A DNA stretch of 64,000 nt from Liolophura sinensis (Eukaryota; Mollusca; Polyplacophora; Chitonida; Chitonidae): contig NC_088302.1 of the NCBI RefSeq assembly GCF_032854445.1, forward strand, positions 27,117,080 through 27,181,079, in the 5' to 3' direction. Shown here piece by piece: positions 37,601 to 49,600 of the stretch (position 1 is its first letter; every line of letters begins with the position of its first letter). The notes under the pieces are model-generated. The model was not told where the DNA came from. It saw only the letters and a list, made by a program, of their open reading frames with translations, and searched no databases. The position numbers and the translations under genes are program-made.

Positions 37601-40600
37601 AATCCGCAATAACACTTAACAAGTAAGTGTTATTAAGTCAGGGAGGCTTGGAGATTTCCCGACAAGTTGCACCCATATTTTTTTATCCCTGAATTAAAAT
37701 GAAGGAAGTATCAAGCCACAGTTGTTACAAACCTGTAAATTTCAAAACTGTCTCAAAGCATGATCCCGTCACACGTAAAGGCATGCTAACCACTGCTTCT
37801 CCAGTTGTGTAAAGTTTACCCGCTACATGACAGCATCAGCGAGCGCACGATACGCGGAAACGGTCTTGTCCGCTCACAGACCCATAAATAAATCCAATAA
37901 ATCGGCACACAAATGTATTTCAGCGATAAATATTTGACTGGTAAGGATATCGTCAATCTCCCGTAAAATAAAGGGGAAAGTTTTCCAAGCCTCACGCACC
38001 AGTTTCGTTACGATCGAAACAGAAGAGTTCTATTTTCCCGCCATTTCAAGCCGGGGACCACCAGTTATACACAGTATCATACAGTAGGCATACCCCGTGC
38101 CAAGGTTTTCGAAACCATCACATGTTCAAACCTCTTTCTCACATCATTGTGACAGCTGATTGACATGCCTGTACATCTGTAAAATCCAATGTAAATGACT
38201 TTTATCTTAACAAAACTGTACGGATATATATATTTCCCTCGGAAGGAACTCAATGCTGAACGAGATATTTCATTTTACAAAATTATGGCAGGGATTCACA
38301 GAAAATCAGATTACAACAAGATGACCGGAAAAATTATTTTAGCGGCAGCTTGGCTAAGGCAAGTGTGTAAGTTTTGACTTCAAATCAATTTAATCAACTC
38401 GGTAATTTACAAGTAGGTCGGTACTTATGTCAAAAATTTTCTGTGTGTTAAATTTTTCTGTTAGAGCTTTTAACATGGGGTTTTGCAGTTAAAATGCATC
38501 CCTGGACACCCCACTCTGTTCCAGGTAGCCTACAATAATCTCTAGACAGTTTTAAATCCAGTTTTCATAAAATAGCGATCATGAACTCAACAGGCACCGG
38601 TAAAACATTGTATTTGCATATTTGTACACTGATACATATTATCAGCTTCACACTGCGACAATTTTAAAACATTTTATAAATGGAAGGGTATCTTAATTTT
38701 CTGATAACTCAGACGCGTGTGCGTAAATGCCATTACAGGTAACTGGCAGCTTACAGAATTCAACATTGACCAATTAGATGAATTTATTTTCACTGACCCG
38801 CCCCTTGGAATAATTTTACACACCGTCACGTGCCGACTGAAATCTCTACATCTTCTTACGACTGTTAGTAAACCAACATAAAGTCATGCACTAGTAGGTG
38901 TATTTTATTCACGTTCACAACACTTAATCTATTTATTGAATTGAAAACAATTTTTGGTGAGTATAGTTGGAGGATGTGGTTCATTTGACTCATGCCGTTC
39001 TTAAAGGAATAATAACTTCTATGTAAATATCTTTTCTATGTAAAATTTTTTATCTATGTAAAAAGTCATGTGTTAACCTATTTTTGAATATTGAAAAAAT
39101 ACGATAGAATTTAGATGCAGTTTGGCATGTTGAAGACGATTTTTTTTTTTATTCCTACCATGCAGTTTTCCTGTAAATTGCAATTAATGCTTACCGACGT
39201 GGATTTCATGTAGCATATGACCAGAAACCACAGGGCCTGGTGCTGGGATTCTGAAAATTGGTCAGTAGATCACTGGAAATATGGAACTACTTCTCTACCG
39301 TGACAGTTTTGTCAGAAAACCGTTTAAAAACTTGTTACATGCAGTGCTTTTTATATGCCCCTGCCATTAGGCGAAGCATATTATGTTATAGTGATTTTGT
39401 TCATCTGTTCATCCATAATCGTGTCCAGGCCATATCTCCACTTGCTTTCCACAGAGAGTTTTAATTTGTGGTGAATACATACATACATAACTGATGATGT
39501 GTTGCGACTCACATTTGTCCATTTCTGTGGTTGTCATGGTTACCAGACTGCTTGTACAGATATTGTCTAATATAGATTACATTTTCACTTACATCAGAAA
39601 AACCTGGGATCCTTGGACAGATCAAGAATTGAAGTAGATGCAAATAATGAATAATGTGTAAAGGCATGGAAAAACTGAGCAGTCAGTCTATACTACAAAG
39701 ATTCCATGTTTTCCTTAGCTTTAATCACAATTTAATGACCTTTATAGTACTTGTACTTCAAAACAAGTGCCCGTTGACTGTTTTATGATCACCATTTTGC
39801 AATAAAGGGGAATTTAACAGAAAACTTGATCAACTGTAGAGTGGCATGTCAGATACCTGCTAAAATGCTCTTCATGTACAAACCTATAACAGAATTTAGC
39901 AAACTTCAAATCCTTACTTGCAAATTACCAGCAGATGATGCCAAACTGAATTTAATAGTGCCAACTACACACATGCATTTGCCACACTGCTGTCAAAAAT
40001 TCCCTGGTCATTCTGGTGTAATTTGTAAGATTCCCCGTCAACTTCCGCTTATAGGATTTCGTAAACATGAATACTTAATTCACCGTTGATTGAGTTCCTT
40101 CAGATGAAATCATAGTTCATACAGATTGGTTTTGTCTTGGTACGAGCCAAATACAACCACAAGGATAAAAATTCGCACATTTCTACCTGTCCTTGACACG
40201 ATTTTTGCCGGCAAAGGGTAAAAAAAAAATCATGTTACATGTCGCTAGGACATATTACAGGAAATCATAAAACATGCCCTTTATTTTGATATATGTCTAG
40301 TTATGTCTGTGTTGTGTGAATTCCTAGGCTCAATTCGAATCCAAGTAATTGCGCAACCTAAGAGCAGTCTTCTCGCTGATACGCGTGTGTAAAATGCAAA
40401 AAGAATACAATAAGCTCTTATTACACCCCAATCTAGTGAAAATCTTGTTCCTAAACAGTGATCTTGTGTTACTCTTAATCTTGTGGCATTCAAAACGTTG
40501 TTCTTGTGTGAGGTGAATACAACAACAACGATTTGAATGAGCCCCCAATGCGGCAACAACAAAGATCCTGTCTCACTCTCAGTATGCCTGACTGGTGCTG

Positions 40601-43600
40601 TGAAGACCTTCTGTGCTACAAAAAGGGGTCAAAGTGAAAAGTTATAATTTTCGGCAACATTGCTTTAAGTATGTTTTCCATGTTAAATGGAAGGTTCCTG
40701 CTCTTTTTAACAGAGAATTCTTCAGCTACTGTAGGAGGACAGTTTCAATTGTAATGAAACGAAATGTGCGTGTAGAGTGACATACTCCATTCAAATTATG
40801 CGGTAAGCTGGTGACTGAGATTTCTCAGTGAAATTCATTTGTACCTGAATTACAACTGTACACATATTTGCTGCATCATGAGGTTTCGGAACACATTTTT
40901 TTAGTACATTTTAGAAAGCTTGTTTGGCATGGCCATGCATTCAGACAACATACAAGTTTGTAATATTGATCGCCAGACATGACACTTTAGTAATTCTTCA
41001 GTTTAATTCATAGGTATAATTACATATTCAGGTGGACTAGTTGGGAGATCTGCACACCTCGTTGTCAGTGACTTGACCCCAGAAGGTGCAGGTTAGCTAC
41101 CATGCAGGCTAATGAAACATACATGTGGGGCTACTCACCCTCTTCTGTCATTCTGCCACCAACTCAAATGGCAAGAAAGTAAAAGACAGTAAACTGATGT
41201 GCGAAACTTTAGGTCATTTACGGTAATTGTTCCTGCTCAGAACATTAATATCATTCTTTTTGTTACTTTTCTTGAAAACTGTAAATTGCAGCTGTTTTAA
41301 ATGTAGTAGCCAAATTCTTGCACATATTGTCTGTTCTGAGGTTTCTTCTTCTAGGTAACTTTTGGCAGCCATATTAGACTCGGATTTTGAGCAAATCCCT
41401 TAAACATCCTTTCAAGAAGCAACAGATGGATTCCTATAAAATTTGATATACATGTAAAACAATAATTGTCACAAAGTTTGGAAAGGCATCAAAATCTGCA
41501 AAAATCCGCCCAAGATTCTACTGTCAATAGTTTTCTCTCCAAGTTTTTAAATGATGTTACCCTATATCAGAAATAGAAATTGCTCATTCATTTAACCTAG
41601 ATTTAGAGGGTAACTGGGCAATTAAATGTCGTTTAACCACCTGAAACGGGCTGTTAAAAACATTGTAGTGTCACCTAGAAGAACCTAAAAAGCTGAAGAT
41701 TACTTGAAAGCTTTGAAACTGCAGGCAGTTTTATTTTTCTTCTTGTTGTTTATGTAACGTATCAGAGACTCTTTACATCATGTGGGAAAAGAAACGAAAA
41801 AATTATTTTACACATTAGCTCATTGAAGTGAACAAGACTACAGTAATGAACGAAAGAAAACTGGGAATGTCAACAACAAAAATGCATCCTGAACCATGCA
41901 AAAGCTACAGAATCAGCAAGAGCTTTCTTGATTTTACTGTCTGAAAATCCAATATAAAGCAGTGCTTCACATATATTTCATGAAGGGTCAGTTGTCCGTC
42001 TGTTAATAGAGATCTGTTTTTGTGGTCATCATGGGCATAGCCAATAGTGACTGGCGCATATTAATTATACTCATTAAGCATATTGTGACTATAACTTTTG
42101 TTATATGACTGGTATAACAGTCAGATTTCTTTCACATGTATTACATTCCTAGTACTGTTTACAGTTAAGTGCTTACACAAATGAGAGTACTTAATCAACA
42201 GTCTTAAGTCTGAATTTAATCCACATTAAGAAATTTACGAGTAAAGCAGAGTTAAACCTTTGGCAAACATTGGTACAAGTGAACTCACCACAGGTTGCAG
42301 AGGCATGTCAAAAGTTTTCAATGTTGCAGAGGTCTTGGCGGTTTTAGAAGAGCAATTAGTTCTGCCCGACATGGCCCTGGTCTCAGGAGTGGGCGTGAGA
42401 CGAGGCGGCACCACAGGTATCCTCACAATGTCTCCATAGTCTTCCTTTTGGCCAGGTCTAGAACTCACATCCAACTTTACACCCGCCAGATTGTTAGCCA
42501 TATCTATAAAATATACAAGTCTAAATTTTGATTGTGCTCATGCTTTTGTAAAAGTATAACACAGGATACCCATAAACAATGGTGAAACATCTTTTTTGCA
42601 AAATTTGAGGTCAAAAGGGATGTTTGAAGTATGTTTAACCATTCACTCTTTCAAGCAGTGACCAAGACAATGTTTGATGTCACAGTGACAGTCATGCAGA
42701 TCTTGACACCGTGTGTCTGCTGAGGTAATGTCACCAAAAGTTGTGACATTACATGACATATCCAGTCAAAAATAGATCAGCAGCAGGGGAACTGGCTAAA
42801 TGTGGCAACTGCATACTTTGGAAGCTGCATTCTTATTTTGGAGAGAAGTCAGAATTAGTCAGGGAAAGTTCTAACATGTAATCACGATAGTAATACTAAA
42901 TTACCAGGCTATGTATTTACAGTTTTGGAAATAATGATTATGTTCCCCTTTAAGACAAAAAAAAAAAAAAGAAAAGAGGAAATGAAATGAAATATTATAC
43001 AGGTGAACTCTGCATGTAAGTTACAGTGTCCGATGCTTTCTCAGAACTCAGTTACATTTAAGCTGTTATTTCACAGTTTCACACTTTCAAGGGAGGAACA
43101 GCCAGAAAAAGATGTATGTTCATATATATATATCTACTTGTGACCTCTCTACAGATCATAAGCAACATCTATATGTATATATATCTGCTGGTACAGTATG
43201 GAAGGAATCTACTAGGAAGATTTAAGTACGACGTTAAACCCCAAGCATTCATTCACTCATTTACTAGTAAGATTTCGTAATGTGTTTAACATTTATGGGT
43301 GTCACAAACCAGTAATTGGCTTAAATCTGTTAAACTCTTTCTCCTGTGGTTCATGAAGCTTGACCAATTTGTGCCCTACAGGTGAGGGGTCAAGGGTCAA
43401 CTCTGAGGCAGGAGGAATTAACCCACGCTCCAGCAGGCTTAAGATACCCCGTCTTGCATCTTCCTCGCTGATTGGAGGAGGTTCCAACTGCATAGTAATT
43501 AGAACAAAATTAGACTCACACAAAAGGCATGAACATCACCCTAAAAAATAGACTAAAAATCATGATCATTATCACAAAAATGACTGTCACTCATGATTTT

Positions 43601-46600
43601 TGCAACAAACTACTTTTTGCATGCAGTCTTGTGGTTGTTAAACATAAAGGTGAACTTCATAGGTTACTGATTCAAAGTAACCCATATGCAGGTCAGTGGC
43701 CAGAAATACACCAAACAAATCTGGCCACTAGTGTAAAACTTTTAAAAACACCACTGCTTGTTCCAGCTGGGTTTTTGTCAGTGGTTTAATGATTTTTTCA
43801 TCTGCCTATAAGGAACATCACAAAACATGCTACATTTTTCAACCCATGATGTCAAGACATTCTAAAAACAAAAAAAGACACTGGGCTATGAACATTTTCT
43901 GTACGTGACATTTCACAACTGTAAAGATTTACAACATGTATTATTTTTATTTATTTGATTGGTGTTTTAAGCCGTATTCAAGAAAATTTCACTTGCAGGG
44001 CAGCTGGGGAAACCCACAATATATATTAAAATACTTTTTAAAAAAAAAAAAAATTTACCTCATACAGCAAAAGCAGTAACCTCTAGACAACAATTTGTGT
44101 AGAATTTTAAAGCACCACAATACTTCCCCCTTGAGTTCTGTAAGAGTGTCACTGACATATAAAATAAATACAGGAATGCTGACAACAAAATAACCACATC
44201 TCAGAAGAAACCCTTTTTGAAATGAAGAGGCAACTAAACCCAGAAGGAACTAGATCTAAATACTCTACATTCAACCATTTGTGTTTTACAGCATGCCAGT
44301 GAAACACCAATCAAGGCACCAATTAATTTTTTATTCATTACATTTACATTGAACAGGTTGAAAAACCAAAAAAAACCCCCCAAAAAAAACAGACAACAAC
44401 AATGTGACACAATAAGAAAATACTAGAAGCAAAAGTTTCTGCTTTCCTTTCCTGCCTTGTATGGACTTTAGCCACAGTAGCCCTGTGATAGATCCTGTGC
44501 AAAATGGTTGATGTTTTTTTCTTGTTTCCCAAATTTTTTTTTTCACAGTTCACCGCTTCAGGAATTTGGTTCAGTGCATGACAACAAGCGGGACATTTTT
44601 ACACTGTTGATTAGACTAATGCTTATACACGGAGAAATCTTCCTCGTACATGTTTGTCAAGGCCAATTGTTTACCCGACACACTCAGATTTTCTCCACCA
44701 ATAACCAGCACGCCATCATAAGCGTAAGTAAAACCTCTGGGGCCTCAAACCCCTACTTGTGCTAAGTATTCTGACATGCAGCAGATAAAATGACAGTTGA
44801 TGATGGTTTTTTTTTTTCTTAAATGAGCTTTCTTCAGGTCATTGACAAAAGTACAAGGGATATCAGAAATGTTTGAAACTATTGACTTGTAGTAAAATAT
44901 TAAGATATTATCTGTACACAATTAAGTGTTGTTTATTTGATAAAGCCTGTACACAAACAAAATGGGCATGCAGGTACACTGTTGTTCAGCATGACAAACA
45001 AATATCACACTAAGAACAAGTGAAAAATCAGATATCAGATTATGTTTTGGCAGAGAAGAATGTTACAGATAATTGAATTACTAATTCGGTGGACATAAAT
45101 GGGGTGAGATACTGTGAAGCCATTCATATCTCAATATGTCAGAGTGGTGAATTCAAGGGGGGGTGAAGGGGGCATGGCCCGGCCGACAGGGCTGTTCAAA
45201 AAAAGAAACAATGCTATAGGCCTGCTTCCACCTCCTGTGCAATAGACGTCTAACTAGACATCTCCCCCCCCCCCCCCCCCCCCAAACCCCACTTCCATAT
45301 ATAGTATGTATATACTAGATCTCTTGGTGGTATATAAAGACTGCAATTTGCAAATTCAAAAACGAAGGACATATTTAAACTGCTGCGTCACATCGGCTCA
45401 GGCTCGAGGGATTCTATATACGTTCTGCAAGCAGATCCTATAAATGCAAATGCCAGGACCCTGGAAGGATACAGCTACATTCAACTGATAAAACAGTATT
45501 CAGAATTCATAATAGGATAATATCATGTTCTTGAAAATGATTTTCTACTGTACAGTAGCTAAATGTAGCTCACTCATCAGGGTTATTATTGAAAGGCAAG
45601 TTCGTAAGGTGTCTCCTAGTCGCATCACATTGAAAATGAGACACGCTCTTTTCCAAACAATTTGTAGCATGTGATTAAAATCCAATGCACTCAGATACAG
45701 AGTGACAGTTGGATGTCACACAAATGTCCATGTGTACACAGCATAGCATTATTACCTGGTTATCCACTCTGTTGGCCTTTGGAAGTACTGTGAGGGGCTC
45801 CACTGTTGTGCCAAGCACTACTTTCTGGGAGTGCTGAAAAAACAGACAAGAACAAAATATTAAGTATTAACACTTGTCAACCACAATAGCTAGAGTACAC
45901 AAACAAATTAGTTAATTTGCAAATTAATAACACTGATGGATCTCTCCACCACAAATATTAAACTCTCCTTCAAAAACTCAGTTAGTTACGTAATTGTTTA
46001 CCCCAGACAGCAATATACATGTACATGTATGAGTGCGTTGAGTGTAGAACGTATCATAAAGATAAAGAAGCCATTTGCTTCTGACTGTCTTGATTGGCAT
46101 GGCCACTCTGTCCCGCAACAAAGGCCAGTCCCTGCCACAACTGATGCTCAAAAATGGTGCACAGATGTGCAAATTATATACATGTATATGCTTCCCCAAA
46201 ATCTTTCTGGTAACAGATACATACACCCAGTTATCCATAATTTTTTTTATCATTATCAGATTATCCAAATAAGTTTACACCAAAGTAACACTGCATGGCC
46301 ACAATACTTTGCTTACCTTGAGTACATGTATGAACAGAGACCAGATGAGTTTAGTCCTTCCATTTTGAATATTTTAGAGTTTAAAAAGCTATTAAATATT
46401 GTTTCTCAAAAAAATGTTGAAGTTACCTTAGATTGGGTCTTCTGTGGAAGCAAAGGAAGCTGGATGCCATACTGATCATTGAGAACCTGTCTATTGCAGA
46501 CATTCTGGGGGTTACCAATCGCTCTTATACTCCATAAATGACGAGCCTGAGACAAAGATACGCATACAAACAAGTTTTCAAATTCACATACCTATTCCCC

Positions 46601-49600
46601 AAGTTCATAGAATAAAACTTTAATAAATGATAAAATCTGAGTCTTTGTAATAAAAATAAATGTTCAACTGGAGGTAATGAATCCAAAAGATATCAACTGG
46701 AGATGACCATTACCTTGTACCCTCATCCCTACGCACCCCCCAAAAGAGACATTTCTTCTGAAGGGAGTCATTTTGAAATTTACGAGTGGGTATAAAATAC
46801 AAAAAACAAATCAGCCAGCGTTTGCTGCACCTACCATTTGACCTGGAGTTAAACCAGTCATCTGTATCGATTGCTGCTGTTTTGAGGGTACCCTATTCAA
46901 TCCCAAAGACAAAGGCACATTTCTGAAATACAAACCATTGTCCCATATTGAAGGTAGGCAAGGAAAACAGAATTTTAACAGTTTGTGCCAACAGTTTCAA
47001 AATGATAACAAAGACAGATAAGAAAACTTTATAATCCAACAAAGTTCCTCCACAAGATGATAATTAAGGTACATGTGCATGTAGGACAACATTTATGGGC
47101 TTAGGTGGTTGGGCACAACATCAGAAATGAGATCAATCAGGACATCATCCAGGGAGGAAGGATATTGTCCATTTAACCATCAAACCAGGATTTGCCAACT
47201 GACATGATTGAATCCTTTCTTATAATGAATAACTATTAAAATTATTTTAGTTCATACTCTCAAAAATTATGACATAATGGCATTAAACATGGTCAAGTCA
47301 TATAGGTATGACTTAATTATTCATAAAACATAATGTTTCAGTGTTCATCTGATTGGGTAAAATTACCATTAAGGTAGGGCTTTATCAGCTTACAAAGCAG
47401 CTACAGTAGAGGCTCCATCGGCTCCTCCACCAAACCTAACCTTTTCTATTAGAATTACATTGGATATGTATACATATATTAAACATCTCAAACATTCCAT
47501 GTACATGCAATTAATAAGTGTATTTTGTAATTGTTTTTTGCATAATCAATGTCTTCACTTTTTTGAAAATACACTTTTTCTGTTTTGAATATGTTTGTTG
47601 AACTCATTCGTTTAACTATAGCCTAAAAGAGTTCTGTCCTCCAACCAATGCGTATAATGGCAGCTCCCATAATAATTAAAGACTTGGAATTTTAGTGTTT
47701 TTCTCACTCATATATTTCACGTTAGCTTTGGGTGGAAAATGTCATCCTTACTTTGTTTTATGCATTATTAGAACTTTTCATACAAGCAAGGAGTATCCGT
47801 CTTCAGATGGTCTGAATTCAAACAATATTTTGGATAATTTTTATACATGCACCTTGTGTCGTATGATGTAGGTTTCTTTAGCCCCATTCCAGCCTTCAGG
47901 TCAAATGTTGATTCCATGGTAACTGGGGGGTTCTCATGAGTCCGCTGATGATACTGCTGTTGCTGGGCTTCTAAAGACGGCAATGTAATAACCTGTCTGT
48001 TGATCTGGTTCAAAACAATTTCTGTCCTTTTCTAGACAACAAAACGAAGAAATTACACATCACTAAAATGCAGCATTATAAGCATGTGTATTACAGGAAC
48101 ATTATGTTGTGTTAGTGCCCAACCTTTTGAAGTGAAAATTCACTGTTAGTCAACAATTAACACTGGTTAGGGATGTCGCATATGACTATGTTCATATTAA
48201 CTTGCACTGTAACATGGTTGTCACTAGCTTTGCATGTCGCATGATATTTAAAAGTAATTTAAAATTTGAAGTAAACTTAAATGGGATAGTGTGGTTTCAT
48301 AGCAATTTGCACGCCGTTAGAGTATAACTAGATGATTAAAGAGAGGTAGTCGGGTTAAATGGCAAAAAAAAAATTATTTACCCTGAGATGTTTTGAAACG
48401 TTAATTAACTGGTCTTTTCAACCATTCACTGTCAGAGTTTAGAAATATGGATATTAATATGTAGCGAAGTCAGAATACATCTGTTTATATCCTTCACCGC
48501 CGACCGTTGACATATCTTGACAACAGAATTTCCTGATCGCCTGGGCCCACATGCAGTTAGTGTGCTCTTAATATGAAGAGGGTATTCGTGCAAGCAGGCC
48601 CTGAACTTCAAGGAGTGTAAGAAGCCTAAAGTCTGCTGCCCACAAGAGGTATCTGCTGAGCTGAAAGTCCCATTTCTAAAGCTCTAGATCCCATAGGTAG
48701 ATAATCTTGCCTTACTGTCCATCAGGGGCCTCCGTGGCTCAGTTGGTCAGTGCGCTAGCGCAGCGTAATGACCCGGGAGCCTCTCACAATTGCCGTTGCT
48801 GTGAGTTGAAGTCCAGCCCCTGCAGATGGTTGTGATTTTCCCCCAGGCTTTGCCCGGTTTCTTCCCACCATTATGCTGGCCGCCGTTGTGTAAGTGAAAT
48901 AGGGTTGAGTACGGCGTAAAACACCAATCACATAAATAAATAAATATTGTCCATCATTTGGTGAAACTTGAGATGTTGAATAAAAATGCTAAACTACTTT
49001 TCACAATTTGACATACTTTAATTCTGATATCTTATGAAAATACAAGTGATAACAACAACAATATAATATTAGCAGATGGAACCATACCATAGAGTGTGAG
49101 AACATACCCAAAAACTCCAAAAAAATTGGTATAATATGTACCAACAGATTGGAAAAAAAAAAGGGAATGACCCATCACCCACATGTAAGTTCTGCAAGAT
49201 GCAGGATTGTAAACTACAGTTATACTGCCCTCAGGAGTTGTGGGTTAGGGTCGTATGGATGTGACTAGCCTACATCATGTACTTCCACAAATAACGACTA
49301 AATGTACTCAAGAATATTTCCCTTATACGACAGCATGCCAGCATTATGGTGGGTGGAAACCGGGCAGAGCCCAGGGGAAAACCACGACCATCCGCAGGTT
49401 GCTGGCAGACCTTCCCACATACGGCCAGAGAGGAAGCAAGCATGCAACTAAATGTAATCATTATACCATATCATATGGTTCATCATTTTAATACAATGGC
49501 ATGACATTAGGACAGGACCTGGAGAGCAAATCAATTTACGCTTGATCTAACACTGAACTCCACTTACTTACATAAATGATAGCTAGAACCTGTTCCCTCT

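Larger units (their letters stand above)
32668..42288 (-). other. IQCH intron 8 (9.6 kb)
   Basis: The largest intron without a large element. It contains dispersed repeats at about 32932..33060, 36000..36070, 39466..39545 and 41055..41230, and a weak candidate promoter/first exon near 37160..37340 on the plus strand. No additional IQCH exon was needed to keep the frame. Confidence 0.5.
43488..45755 (-). other. IQCH intron 6
   Basis: No exon is seen. It contains a SINE tail at about 43943..44022 and a C20 tract at 45264..45283. Confidence 0.5.

Noticed and set aside
45936-46475. 179-codon plus-strand open frame
   Set aside because: It overlaps IQCH exon 5 antisense, has no domain-like sequence and lies in AT-rich intron; it is a chance frame.
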